This document shows, in pieces, positions 1 to 7,057 of a stretch of 7,518 bases of DNA. The DNA comes from Candidatus Omnitrophota bacterium (lineage in GTDB: Bacteria > Omnitrophota > Gorgyraeia > B26-G9). The position numbers were made by a program, and so were the translations under genes. Every line of letters starts with the position of its first letter. Positions within the stretch are counted from its first letter, which is position 1. The stretch spans positions 1 through 7,518 of the forward strand of contig JAGYOO010000064.1 of NCBI GenBank assembly GCA_018399295.1. Reading direction: 5' to 3'. Under the pieces are notes generated by a model, which had not been told where the DNA came from, made no database searches, and was given only the letters and a program-made list of their open reading frames with translations.

Positions 1-112
1 GCTCAAGGTGTGACTCTGCCCATTTCGCCGCATCGGCGTAACTGTCTGTCGCTCGGAGAAGGCATTTGATACCCGCGTATCCGGGGTAATCAGTGCTAAT
101 CCGAAAATCTAC
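1..112 (+). pseudogene. Out-of-frame upstream part of the tail-fibre-like C-terminal domain gene (apparent frameshift)
   Basis: Seen in the sequence: the frame starting at base 1 reads AQGVTLPISPHRRNCLSL up to base 54 and then hits TGA at 67-69. The frame used downstream is open from base 14 and reads SEKAFDTRVSGVIS before the ATG at 113, but it has TGA at 11-13. Joined, the two pieces resemble the usual run-in of this C-terminal domain (an ISP..RN.L segment followed by a DTRV.GV.S segment). The join needs one extra base to be removed at about 46-56. I infer either a real inactivating insertion or a sequencing or assembly error. The rest of the gene lies beyond the left edge. Confidence 0.45.
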
Positions 113-343
113 ATGGGGCAGGAAAATAAACGTCAGCCGTTGGCTCTGGCTGGGATTGTCAAGTGCCGGGTCAGCGCGGAAAACGGACCGATCAAGCGGG
201 GAGATGCCTTGGTAACTTCGTCTCTTCCCGGACACGCGATGCGGGCTGATCCGGGGCAGATAAAACCGGGAATGAACGTGGGCCGCGCACTGGAACCGCT
301 GCCTGAAAATACCGGGCAAATATATATCTTGGTAAATCGTTAA
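113..343 (+). CDS. C-terminal fragment of a tail-fibre/adhesin-like secreted protein, function unknown
   Basis: The open part from the first ATG encodes 76 residues. It contains a recognisable pattern: LAGIVKCRVSAENGPI, then RGDALVTSSLPGHAMRA, then a stretch ending in VGRALEPL and a final hydrophobic IYILVNR. From memory of the family, this arrangement (GxVxxKVxxENGPIxxGDxLxTSxxPGxAMxA, then GxALExL) occurs at the C-terminus of long tail-fibre-like or beta-helical surface proteins in uncultured bacteria; its role is not known. ATG 113 is unlikely to be a true start: no Shine-Dalgarno motif precedes it, and the conserved sequence continues upstream in the same frame (DTRVSGVIS at about 68-94). 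It is therefore best read as the 3' end of a longer gene, probably frameshifted, and not as a small independent protein. It is not functionally related to the ilv genes downstream. Confidence 0.5.
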   Translation: MGQENKRQPLALAGIVKCRVSAENGPIKRGDALVTSSLPGHAMRADPGQIKPGMNVGRALEPLPENTGQIYILVNR

Positions 344-357
344 AAAATCGGTATAAT
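329..357 (+). promoter_or_regulatory. Candidate sigma70-type promoter for the ilv-leu operon
   Basis: A perfect -10 box TATAAT lies at 352-357 and a -35-like TTGGTA (4 of 6 to consensus) at 329-334, separated by exactly 17 bases. The -35 box overlaps the last codons of the upstream fragment, which stops at 341-343. Transcription would begin near 364, giving a leader of roughly 105 bases before ilvD. The surrounding DNA is AT-rich, so chance similarity is possible, but the spacing and placement before a six-gene cluster favour a real promoter. No operator or regulator site was recognised. Confidence 0.55.
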
Positions 358-376
358 TAATATACTTTTCTATTGT

Positions 377-437
377 AAAAGCGTTTGGCGTATAGCGATT
401 TTTTCGCTAAACACTGATCGCTTTTTTATTGTTGTTT
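377..437 (+). terminator. Rho-independent terminator-like hairpin in the ilvD leader
   Basis: Bases 377-383 (AAAAGCG) pair perfectly with 419-425 (CGCTTTT), and an inner stem TAGCGA (393-398) pairs with TCGCTA (404-409) around a five-T loop. The arms between are partly complementary. T-rich sequence follows the stem (to base 427, and again at 434-441). It can terminate transcription of the upstream gene. Because the best promoter lies upstream of it, it would also be the first structure in the ilv leader RNA and could act as an attenuator. No leader peptide and no T-box element was seen. Confidence 0.6.
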
Positions 438-469
438 TTTTAATTGGAGTTCTTTTAAAGGAGCCGAAG

Positions 470-2134
470 ATGCTTAAAAGCGACAAAGTAAAAAAAGGAT
501 TAGAACGCGCGCCGCATCGCGCGCTGCTTTACGGGACTGGACTGTCTCCAAAAGACATGAAAAAACCATTTATCGCCGTTGCCACCGCGTTCAATGATTT
601 TATCCCCGGCCATGTGGGCATGCGGGACTTGGAGCGGTTTATTGAGCGCGGAATCGCGTCCGCCGGCGGGACTGCCTTTTTCTTTGGCATTCCCGGCATC
701 TGTGACGGTATTGCCATGGGACACGCAGGGATGCATTATCCTCTTGCCTCGCGTGAGCTTATCGCCGATTCAGTCGAATCTGTTGTCCAGGCCCATGCCG
801 TGGACGGACTGGTCTGCCTGACTAATTGCGATAAAATCACTCCCGGAATGCTGATGGCCTGCTGCCGGCTGAATATCCCGGCGATCGTAGTTACTGCCGG
901 CCCGATGCTCTCCGGCCGATATGATTCCCGCCGACTGTCCTTTGTCCGGGATACGTTCGAGGCCCTGGCTAAGGCAAAAAACGGCGAGATCACGCGCAAA
1001 CAGCTGGGATGTCTGGAAATGGAGGCCTGTCCGGGGCAGGGATCCTGTCAGGGACTGTATACGGCCAATACCATGGCTTGCCTTACCGAGACCATGGGTA
1101 TGTCCTTGCCGGGCTGCGGTACCGCCTTAGCCGGAATGGCCAAGAAAAAGCGGATCGCCCAGGACAGCGGAGAACGGATAGTGGAACTTGTCCGGCAGAA
1201 TATTACCGCCCGGGATATCGTAAACCTAAAGTCACTGGAAAATGCCTGCCGGATGGATATGGCCCTGGGCGGGTCGACGAACACCGTACTTCATCTTCTC
1301 TCTATAGCCCGGGAAGCGGGGATTGATTTTCCATTGAAAAAGTTCGACGAGCTCAGTCAGAGTACGCCGCATATAACCGATCTGCGGCCGGGCGGAGAAT
1401 ATTTTATGGAAGACCTGGAATATGCTGGCGGTATTCCGGCGGTTCTCAGCCGCCTGCGTCCTCTGTTAAAAGACAATCTTACTGTTTCCGGAATGAAGAT
1501 AAAAGATATCGCGGCCCAGGCTGAGGTGTTCAGCGCGGAAGTTATTCGACCGCTGGATAAGGCCTATCATAAGCAGGGAGGGATTGCGGTACTGTTTGGC
1601 AATCTCGCGCCCGATGGGGCGGTAGTCAAGCAGTCCGCGGTAACGCCGAACATGATGAACTTCCGTGGCCAGGCCCGCTGTTATAACAGCGAAGAGGCGG
1701 TGATGAAGGATATCCTTGGAGGCAAGGTAAAAAAAGGAACCGTGCTGGTGGTCCGGTACGAAGGCCCGCGCGGTGGACCGGGGATGCGAGAGATGCTCGC
1801 GCCGACCGCGGCAATCGTCGGCATGGGTCTGTCCGAACACGTGGCGCTGATAACCGATGGCCGGTTTTCCGGCGGAACCCGGGGCCCCTGTATCGGCCAT
1901 GTCTCTCCTGAAGCCGCCTCGGACGGTCCGATCGCGGCGGTAAAAGACGGGGATTATATCAGCATTGATATAACAAAACGGCGTCTGGAACTGGAAATAG
2001 ACGCGAAAGAAATGGATAAACGTCTACGCGGGAAAAAGCACCCTGCCCCGAAGATCAATACCGGCTGGCTTGCCCGATATGCTAAAATGGTGACCTCGGC
2101 CAGCACCGGAGCAGTGCTTACAACTGATTTCTAA
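470..2134 (+). CDS. ilvD: Dihydroxy-acid dehydratase
   Basis: Catalyses dehydration of 2,3-dihydroxy-isovalerate and 2,3-dihydroxy-3-methylvalerate to the 2-oxo acids, the penultimate step of valine and isoleucine synthesis, in the cytoplasm. At 554 residues it has normal family length. Both IlvD/Edd signatures are present: [13 protein letters not shown] (119-131) and [12 protein letters not shown] (459-470). Asp79, Asp121 and Glu431 fit the magnesium ligands, Lys122 the carbamylated lysine, and Ser467 the catalytic base. Cys120, Cys187 and Cys193 sit at the usual iron-sulphur positions. The 187-193 motif reads CPGQGSC, without the middle cysteine of E. coli (CPTCGSC), so it looks closer to archaeal or thermophile-type enzymes; the cluster type cannot be decided from sequence. 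The start is set by AAAGGAG at 457-463, six bases before the ATG. It is the first gene of the operon, and its TAA shares one base with an upstream ATG of ilvB. Confidence 0.97.
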   Translation: MLKSDKVKKGLERAPHRALLYGTGLSPKDMKKPFIAVATAFNDFIPGHVGMRDLERFIERGIASAGGTAFFFGIPGICDGIAMGHAGMHYPLASRELIADSVESVVQAHAVDGLVCLTNCDKITPGMLMACCRLNIPAIVVTAGPMLSGRYDSRRLSFVRDTFEALAKAKNGEITRKQLGCLEMEACPGQGSCQGLYTANTMACLTETMGMSLPGCGTALAGMAKKKRIAQDSGERIVELVRQNITARDIVNLKSLENACRMDMALGGSTNTVLHLLSIAREAGIDFPLKKFDELSQSTPHITDLRPGGEYFMEDLEYAGGIPAVLSRLRPLLKDNLTVSGMKIKDIAAQAEVFSAEVIRPLDKAYHKQGGIAVLFGNLAPDGAVVKQSAVTPNMMNFRGQARCYNSEEAVMKDILGGKVKKGTVLVVRYEGPRGGPGMREMLAPTAAIVGMGLSEHVALITDGRFSGGTRGPCIGHVSPEAASDGPIAAVKDGDYISIDITKRRLELEIDAKEMDKRLRGKKHPAPKINTGWLARYAKMVTSASTGAVLTTDF

Positions 2135-2135
2135 T

Positions 2136-2139
2136 GGAG
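2136..2139 (+). promoter_or_regulatory. Ribosome binding site that decides the ilvB start
   Basis: GGAG at 2136-2139 lies six bases before the ATG at 2146. The earlier in-frame ATG at 2134, which overlaps the ilvD stop (TAATG), has no Shine-Dalgarno motif in front of it. This favours a start at 2146. The site lies immediately after the ilvD stop codon, which suits translational coupling. Confidence 0.6.
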
Positions 2140-2145
2140 CGGAAA

Positions 2146-3819
2146 ATGAAAATGAATGGAGCGCAAATACTCGTAGAATCTCTGAAAAAAGAAGGGGTGG
2201 ACGCAATGTTCGGCTACCCCGGCGGATCAGTGCTGCCGCTGACCGACGGGTTGTTTGCGTGTCCGGATATTAACTTCGTGCTTGTCCGGCATGAGCAGGG
2301 AGCCGCGCACGCGGCTGACGGCTACGCCCGGGCTACGGGTAAGGTGGGAGTCTGCATGGCGACCTCCGGCCCGGGAGCTACGAATCTGGTAACCGGTCTG
2401 GCTACAGCCCAGATGGATTCCGTGCCCATGGTCGCGATTACCGGACAGGTAAAAACCTTTCTTATCGGCAACGATGCTTTTCAGGAGGCCGACATGACCG
2501 GGATAACCCGGCCGGTCACCAAGCACAACTATCTGGTAAAGGACGTAAACGAACTTGCCTGTGTGGTCAAGGAGGCCTTTCATATCGCCCGTACCGGACG
2601 GCCGGGGCCGGTGCTTATCGATCTGCCGGTTGACGTGCAAACCGCGGAGACCGTGTTCAGTTATCCGGAAAAGATTTGCATGCGTTCTTACAATCCTACG
2701 GTCTGCGGACATCCGGGGCAGATTAAGAAAGCCGCCCGGCTGATCAATTCCTGCAAAAAGCCGGTTATCTACGCCGGCGGCGGAGTAGTCGTCTCCGCCT
2801 GCCACGAAGAGCTGCTTTCGCTGGCGGAAAAGATCCAGGCGCCGGTAACTACTACTCTTCTGGGGCTGGGGGCCTTTCCGGAAAACCACAAGCTTTCTTT
2901 GGGAATGTTGGGCATGCACGGCACGGCTTACGCGAATCACGCGGTTATGGAGAGCGATCTTATCATTGCCGTGGGCGCGCGTTTCGATGACCGGGTAACC
3001 GGTAAGATCGATGAATTTGCTCCGCACGCCAAAGTCGTGCATATCGACATCGACCCTACGGCCATCAGCAAAAGCATCCGGGTTCACGTTCCGATTGTCG
3101 GAGATGCCGGCAATATCCTGCGCGAGCTTAACAGTATCGTGAAGTCGCCGGACACTGCCGAATGGCTGGGCCAGGTCAGGCTTTGGAAAAAAGAGTATCC
3201 TTTGCGCTATAAGACGTCCAAAGATAAGATCAGCCCACAGTATGTGGTTGAGCAGATCCGTAAACTTACTGGAGGCGACGCGATTATATGCACCGAGGTG
3301 GGGCAGAACCAGATGTGGGCGGCCCAATACTATACGTTTCTGCGTCCCCGCACGTTTATATCTTCCGGCGGACTGGGCACCATGGGCTTTGGACTGCCGG
3401 CCGCGATCGGCGCCAAAGTCGGAGTTCCGGATAAGGCGGTTTTCAATATTGCCGGAGACGGTTCGATCCAGATGAATATTCAGGAACTGGCGACTGCGGT
3501 AGCCGGAAACATTAACGTAAAGATAGCGATCCTGAATAACGGCTATCTGGGCATGGTCCGGCAGTGGCAGGAATTATTTTACGAACGCCGCTACGCTTTC
3601 ACTAAACTGTACGCTCCGGATTTCGTGAAGTTAGCGGAAAGCTACGGAGCGGTCGGTATTCGTGTCACCCGGAAGGATGAGGTGATCCCGGCCCTGGAAA
3701 AGGCACTCAGTACGCCGAAGGTGGTAATGCTGGATTTTGTGGTTGAAGACGAAGAAAACGTATTCCCCATGGTCCCGGCCGGCTCGGCCATCAACCGGAT
3801 GATCGGGGGAATGGCGTGA
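2146..3819 (+). CDS. ilvB: Acetolactate synthase large (catalytic) subunit
   Basis: ThDP-, Mg- and FAD-dependent enzyme that condenses two pyruvates to acetolactate, or pyruvate with 2-oxobutyrate, as the first common step of branched-chain amino acid synthesis. The 557 residues show the three domains of the family. The N-terminal ThDP-binding domain has GYPGG (23-27), the catalytic Glu50 in [15 protein letters not shown], and SGPGATN (74-80). The central FAD-binding domain has GMLGMHG (253-259) and [10 protein letters not shown] (277-286). The C-terminal ThDP domain has the GDGS...NN diphosphate-binding motif (437-465) followed by [11 protein letters not shown] (469-479). This pattern marks the anabolic, FAD-using type and not catabolic AlsS. 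Ser28 and Lys103 occupy positions that are usually Ala and Pro in herbicide-sensitive enzymes. The start at 2146 is preferred on ribosome-site grounds; ATG 2134 would add four residues (MERK). Its regulatory partner ilvN follows after the repeat block. Confidence 0.96.
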   Translation: MKMNGAQILVESLKKEGVDAMFGYPGGSVLPLTDGLFACPDINFVLVRHEQGAAHAADGYARATGKVGVCMATSGPGATNLVTGLATAQMDSVPMVAITGQVKTFLIGNDAFQEADMTGITRPVTKHNYLVKDVNELACVVKEAFHIARTGRPGPVLIDLPVDVQTAETVFSYPEKICMRSYNPTVCGHPGQIKKAARLINSCKKPVIYAGGGVVVSACHEELLSLAEKIQAPVTTTLLGLGAFPENHKLSLGMLGMHGTAYANHAVMESDLIIAVGARFDDRVTGKIDEFAPHAKVVHIDIDPTAISKSIRVHVPIVGDAGNILRELNSIVKSPDTAEWLGQVRLWKKEYPLRYKTSKDKISPQYVVEQIRKLTGGDAIICTEVGQNQMWAAQYYTFLRPRTFISSGGLGTMGFGLPAAIGAKVGVPDKAVFNIAGDGSIQMNIQELATAVAGNINVKIAILNNGYLGMVRQWQELFYERRYAFTKLYAPDFVKLAESYGAVGIRVTRKDEVIPALEKALSTPKVVMLDFVVEDEENVFPMVPAGSAINRMIGGMA

Positions 3820-3822
3820 TTT

Positions 3823-3933
3823 AGCTGATTAGCTTATTAGCTCATGAGCTCATAAGCAAAAGCATAAGCAAAAGCAGAAGTTAGGAACATTATTTTAAAC
3901 CATGAGCTCATGAGCTGTGAGCTTATGAGCTAA
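3823..3933 (+). repeat. AGCT-based tandem repeat block between ilvB and ilvN
   Basis: AGCT recurs every eight bases at 3823, 3831, 3839 and 3847 (spacers GATT, TATT, CATG, CATA). The array then changes to a six-base period, AGC plus three A-rich bases, at 3855, 3861, 3867 and 3873. After a non-repetitive 20 bases or so (3880-3899), a second cluster has AGCT at 3905, 3913, 3920 and 3928 (spacers CATG, GTG, TATG). The block fills nearly the whole 128-base gap and is unlike the rest of the window in composition. All frames contain stops, so it is not coding. I infer a dispersed or slippage-prone repeat of the genome; its function is unknown. Confidence 0.8.
3839..3916. repeat. 15-bp perfect inverted repeat within the AGCT block
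   Basis: AGCTCATGAGCTCAT at 3839-3853 is the exact reverse complement of bases 3902-3916, with 48 bases between. An alternative 11-bp pairing joins 3847-3857 with 3921-3931. Each arm also contains its own palindrome (ATGAGCTCAT, extended to 12 bases at 3901-3912). The RNA could form either a long cruciform-like hairpin or small local hairpins. There is no T-run directly after it, so it is not a classical terminator. It ends about 20 bases before the ilvN ribosome site and could affect mRNA stability or the ilvB:ilvN ratio. Confidence 0.7.
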
Positions 3934-3935
3934 AA

Positions 3936-3941
3936 AGGGAG
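3936..3941 (+). promoter_or_regulatory. Ribosome binding site that supports the GTG start of ilvN
   Basis: AGGGAG at 3936-3941 lies six bases before the GTG at 3948. The protein from this GTG begins MKHTISVLVEN, matching the family N-terminus exactly, and no in-frame ATG start competes with it. Confidence 0.75.
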
Positions 3942-3947
3942 CAGAGA

Positions 3948-4418
3948 GTGAAACATACGATTTCGGTTTTAGTGGAAAACAAGCCCGGAGTCCTGGCCCG
4001 GATCTCGGGTCTGTTCAGCGCCCGGGGGTTTAATATCGAATCTCTGGCAGTTGGAGAGACGCATGATCCGAGTATTTCCCGTCTGACCATGGTGGTCAAT
4101 GCCGCGGAAGAGCGGATTCTGGAACAGATAAAGAAACAGCTGCATAAGCTGATTGACGTTATTACGGTATGGGATCTGACGAATATCGATTTTTTTGAGC
4201 GCGAACTGGTGTTGTTGAAGGTTGATCTGAATATCCTGGAAACGGGCAGGTTTGACAGTGTTGTAAACGATTTTAAGTTGAATGTGCTGTCCCGGGATGA
4301 CCGGGAGGCGGTGATCGAGTTTGCCGGAGATCAGGATCGGATCCATGAACTTTCCGTAATTCTTGATGCCGGAGTTAAAGAACTTGTCCGCACTGGACGG
4401 ATTGCCATATCCCGGTAA
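3948..4418 (+). CDS. ilvN: Acetolactate synthase small (regulatory) subunit
   Basis: Binds the IlvB catalytic subunit, raises its activity and confers feedback inhibition by valine. The 156 residues match the short, single-unit form of the family (E. coli IlvH is similar in length). An N-terminal ACT domain covers about 3-78, beginning HTISVLVENKPGVLARISG and containing FSARGFNIESLAVG. A C-terminal small-subunit domain covers about 82-155, starting with FERELVLLKV. Asn11, Gly14 and Asn29, the residues tied to valine binding and sensitivity in IlvH, are all present, so valine inhibition is likely. Position 17 is Ala where E. coli IlvH has Ser. Translation starts at GTG. The gene is separated from ilvB by 128 bases of repeats, an unusually long gap for a pair whose products form one complex. 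E. coli symbols ilvN and ilvH are both used for this family. Confidence 0.95.
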   Translation: MKHTISVLVENKPGVLARISGLFSARGFNIESLAVGETHDPSISRLTMVVNAAEERILEQIKKQLHKLIDVITVWDLTNIDFFERELVLLKVDLNILETGRFDSVVNDFKLNVLSRDDREAVIEFAGDQDRIHELSVILDAGVKELVRTGRIAISR

Positions 4419-4505
4419 AAACAGTTATTCTGAAAAAGATTCTCCGCATCAGGCGGGAACAACCGTTAACATGATTTAAATTAAGGCAAAAAAAGGAGGA
4501 ATAGG

Positions 4506-5507
4506 ATGGTTAAAATTTATTATGAACAGGATACGGACCTTTCGCTGCTTAAAGACAAGGTTGTGGGGATCATCGGTTACGGCAGTCAGGGGCATGCCCA
4601 GGCCCAAAACCTGCGTGATTCCGGTGTTTCCGTGATCGTGGCTGAGATGCCGGGTACGGCAAACTTTGAGCTCGCGAAGTCTCAGGGGTTTGAACCGCTC
4701 AGCGCCGGAGAACTGGCCCGAAAGGCGGATATTATCCAAATCCTGGTCCCGGACGAGTTTCAGGCTGAATTGTACGAAAAAGAGGTAAAACCGGCGCTGG
4801 GGCCGGGCAAGGCAATGATGTTTTCGCATGGATTCAATATTCACTTTAAGCAGATAGTGCCGCCGGAAACCGTGGACGTGTTCATGATCGCGCCGAAAGG
4901 GCCCGGACATCTTGTGCGCAGTGAATACGAAAAAGGAGCCGGAGTCCCCTGTCTGGTGGCGGTATATCAGAATGCCAGCGGTAAGGCTCTGGAGCTGGCC
5001 CTGGCCTATGGTAATGCGGTCGGCGGCGCCCGGGCGGGAATAATCGAGACGACTTTTGAAGAAGAGACCGAGACTGATCTGTTTGGTGAACAGGTGGTGC
5101 TTTGCGGCGGGATCAGTGAGTTGGTCAAGAAGGGCTTTGAGACTCTGGTCGAGGCTGGGTACCAGCCGGAGATTGCTTATTTTGAATGTCTTCATGAGCT
5201 TAAACTTATCGTAGACCTGTTCTATCAGGGTGGTATCAGCTACATGCGTTATTCGGTTTCCAATACCGCCGAATACGGCGACCTTACCCGCGGAAAACGG
5301 ATCGTCACCGATCAGACCAGAGAAGAGATGCGCAAGATCCTCGCCGAGATCCGGGACGGAAGCTTTGCCCGCGAGTTTATCGAGGAGTGCAAACAGGGAA
5401 AACCGAATTTCAAGCGGATGGAAGAGGAAGGGAAAAACCACCCGATCGAAGTCGTTGGCCGCAAACTGCGGAAGATGATGAAATGGATAAATTCTAAAGA
5501 GGTATAA
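4506..5507 (+). CDS. ilvC: Ketol-acid reductoisomerase (class I)
   Basis: Isomerises and reduces acetolactate or acetohydroxybutyrate to the dihydroxy acid, the substrate of IlvD, using NAD(P)H and Mg. The 333 residues fit the short class I form. The N-terminal Rossmann domain has [13 protein letters not shown] (24-36), the catalytic His108 in SHGFNI, and APKGPGH (129-135). The C-terminal knotted helical domain carries metal and substrate residues: Asp191 and Glu195 in TDLFGEQ, Glu227 and Glu231 in FECLHE, and Ser252 in [11 protein letters not shown]. The beta2-alphaB cofactor loop is [12 protein letters not shown] (46-57), with Glu47 and no Arg or paired Ser as in typical NADPH enzymes (GLRxGSxSW). 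That suggests NADH preference. Translation is set by AAAAGGAGG at 4491-4499, the strongest ribosome site in the window. The 87-base gap before it has no clear promoter or terminator. Confidence 0.97.
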   Translation: MVKIYYEQDTDLSLLKDKVVGIIGYGSQGHAQAQNLRDSGVSVIVAEMPGTANFELAKSQGFEPLSAGELARKADIIQILVPDEFQAELYEKEVKPALGPGKAMMFSHGFNIHFKQIVPPETVDVFMIAPKGPGHLVRSEYEKGAGVPCLVAVYQNASGKALELALAYGNAVGGARAGIIETTFEEETETDLFGEQVVLCGGISELVKKGFETLVEAGYQPEIAYFECLHELKLIVDLFYQGGISYMRYSVSNTAEYGDLTRGKRIVTDQTREEMRKILAEIRDGSFAREFIEECKQGKPNFKRMEEEGKNHPIEVVGRKLRKMMKWINSKEV

Positions 5508-5521
5508 CCCAGGGGAAAGAT

Positions 5522-7057
5522 ATGGCCGGAAAGATCGTAATATTCGATACTACCTTAAGAGATGGAGAGCAGGCCCCGGGGGCCAGTTTGAGCGAACAGG
5601 AAAAACTGGAGATTGCCGGACAGCTTGTGCGGCTGGGAGTGGATGTTATTGAGGCCGGGTTCCCGATCTCTTCTCCCGGTGATTTTAATTCAGTCCAGCG
5701 GATCGCCCGGAAGGTAAAGGGAGCGACTATCTGCGGGCTGGCCCGTTCTCTGACCAAGGATATCGATGCCGCGGCCGCGGCCCTCAAGCCGGCCGCGCGG
5801 CAACGGATTCACGTCTTTTTGGCGACGTCGAAGGTCCATATGCAGTTTAAGCTGAAAAAGGCGGAAAGCGAGATACTGAAGATTGCCCGGGAGGCAGTTG
5901 TCTATGCCCGGAATTTTACGGACGATATCCAGTTTTCGCCGGAGGATGCCTCGCGCACCGAGCCGGAGTTTTTGTTCCGGGTCCTGGAAACCGTAATCCG
6001 CGCCGGCGCGACTACGGTTAATATCCCCGATACCGTGGGATATGCCCAGCCGGATGAGTTCGGAGCTCTGATAAAGGCGATTACCGAAAACGTGCCGAAT
6101 ATAAATAAGGCTGTTATCGCGGTCCACTGTCATAATGATCTGGGACTGGCGGTGGCTAATTCTCTGGCCGCGATTAAAAACGGAGCGCGTCAGGTGGAGT
6201 GCACGATAAACGGTATCGGCGAGCGGGCCGGGAACGCCGCCATGGAGGAGATCGTTCTGAGCCTGCTGACCCGGAAAGACTCTTTTCCGCGGATCACCAC
6301 CGGGATCAAAACCAAAGAGATCTACAAGACCAGCCGGCTGGTAAGCAAACTGACCGGATTCGTAGTGGCGCCGAACAAATCGGTGGTGGGGGCGAACGCG
6401 TTTCGTCACGAATCGGGTATTCATCAGGACGGGGTGCTGAAAAAGCGCCAGACCTATGAGATCATCCGGCCGGAAGACGTCGGGGTCCAGGCCGAGGGAA
6501 TGGTGTTGGGAAAACATTCCGGCCGGCACGCCCTGACCGAACGTCTGAAGCGGCTTGGGTTTCAGCTTAGTTCCGCTCAGATGGATAAGGCCTTTAAACG
6601 GTTTAAGGAACTCGCGGATAAGAAAAAAGAGGTGTTCGAAGAGGACCTGATGGCCATTGTCGAGGAACAGATAAAGGGGCTGCCGCAGATTTGGAGTCTG
6701 GACGGATTTGAGTTTTGCGGCGGCAGCAGCGTTGTGCCCAGCGCCACGGTATCCCTGAAGAAGAAAAATCGCGCTTATCGCGCCACATCTTTCGGTGACG
6801 GCCCGGTAGACGCCTGTTACAAGGCCATTGAAAAAGTAACCAAATTAAAAGCCAGTCTTTCTGACTACACGATCCAGGCAATTACCTCCGGCAAAGACGC
6901 TCTGGGAGAAGTGGGTTTAAAATTAATGATCAAAAAGCAGGAGATCAGCGGCCGGGCTGCGAGCACGGATATTATTGAGGCTTCGGTCAAGGCCTATCTG
7001 AACGCGGTCAACCGGTATCTTCTTCAAACGGAAAACCGTAAACAGGTAAGTTTGTAG
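5522..7057 (+). CDS. leuA: 2-isopropylmalate synthase
   Basis: Condenses 2-oxoisovalerate with acetyl-CoA, the committed step of leucine synthesis, so it consumes the IlvD product made by the same operon. The 511 residues comprise a DRE-TIM barrel with FDTTLRDGEQAPG (8-20; Arg13 and Asp14 catalytic and metal-binding), VNIPDTVGY (166-174), HCHNDLGLAVANS (202-214; His202 and His204 metal ligands) and GIGERAGNAAMEE (231-243). HESGIHQDGVLK follows at 296-307 and LGKHSGRHAL at 329-338. The C-terminal regulatory LeuA domain spans about 385-505 and includes GDGPVDACYKAI (425-436) and GKDALGEV (457-464). Alignment by eye to E. coli LeuA is good along the whole length, which favours LeuA over citramalate or homocitrate synthase. 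The presence of the regulatory domain implies leucine feedback inhibition. AGGGGA at 5511-5516 lies five bases before the ATG, and the gap to ilvC is 14 bases. Confidence 0.95.
   Translation: MAGKIVIFDTTLRDGEQAPGASLSEQEKLEIAGQLVRLGVDVIEAGFPISSPGDFNSVQRIARKVKGATICGLARSLTKDIDAAAAALKPAARQRIHVFLATSKVHMQFKLKKAESEILKIAREAVVYARNFTDDIQFSPEDASRTEPEFLFRVLETVIRAGATTVNIPDTVGYAQPDEFGALIKAITENVPNINKAVIAVHCHNDLGLAVANSLAAIKNGARQVECTINGIGERAGNAAMEEIVLSLLTRKDSFPRITTGIKTKEIYKTSRLVSKLTGFVVAPNKSVVGANAFRHESGIHQDGVLKKRQTYEIIRPEDVGVQAEGMVLGKHSGRHALTERLKRLGFQLSSAQMDKAFKRFKELADKKKEVFEEDLMAIVEEQIKGLPQIWSLDGFEFCGGSSVVPSATVSLKKKNRAYRATSFGDGPVDACYKAIEKVTKLKASLSDYTIQAITSGKDALGEVGLKLMIKKQEISGRAASTDIIEASVKAYLNAVNRYLLQTENRKQVSL

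Noticed and set aside
364..469. T-box riboswitch or leader peptide for branched-chain control
   Set aside because: No T-box consensus (AGGGTGGNACCGCG-like) and no ATG-started short frame with Leu, Val or Ile codons is present in the leader.
2227..3327. 366-codon open frame on the minus strand across ilvB
   Set aside because: It lies wholly antisense to a well-supported enzyme gene, has no recognisable domain, and is rich in Arg, His and Gly as expected of a complement-strand shadow of GC-rich codons.
3823..3933. CRISPR array or recombination site in the ilvB-ilvN gap
   Set aside because: Repeat units are four bases with four-base spacers, far too short for CRISPR, and no integrase or cas gene is nearby.
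4444..4459. Small GC stem (CCGC/GCGG) in the ilvN-ilvC gap as a terminator
   Set aside because: Only four or five base pairs and no T-run follows; the downstream ilvC has a strong ribosome site and belongs to the same pathway.
4476..5441. 321-codon open frame on the minus strand across ilvC
   Set aside because: Antisense shadow of ilvC; no family resemblance and no ribosome site that would support it.
5769..5780. 12-bp palindrome CCGCGGCCGCGG inside leuA
   Set aside because: Explained by a run of alanine codons (residues 83-87) in a GC-rich gene; no sign of a separate function.
5690..6529. 279-codon open frame on the minus strand across leuA
   Set aside because: Shadow of a conserved gene; composition is typical of reverse-strand translation and no motif was recognised.
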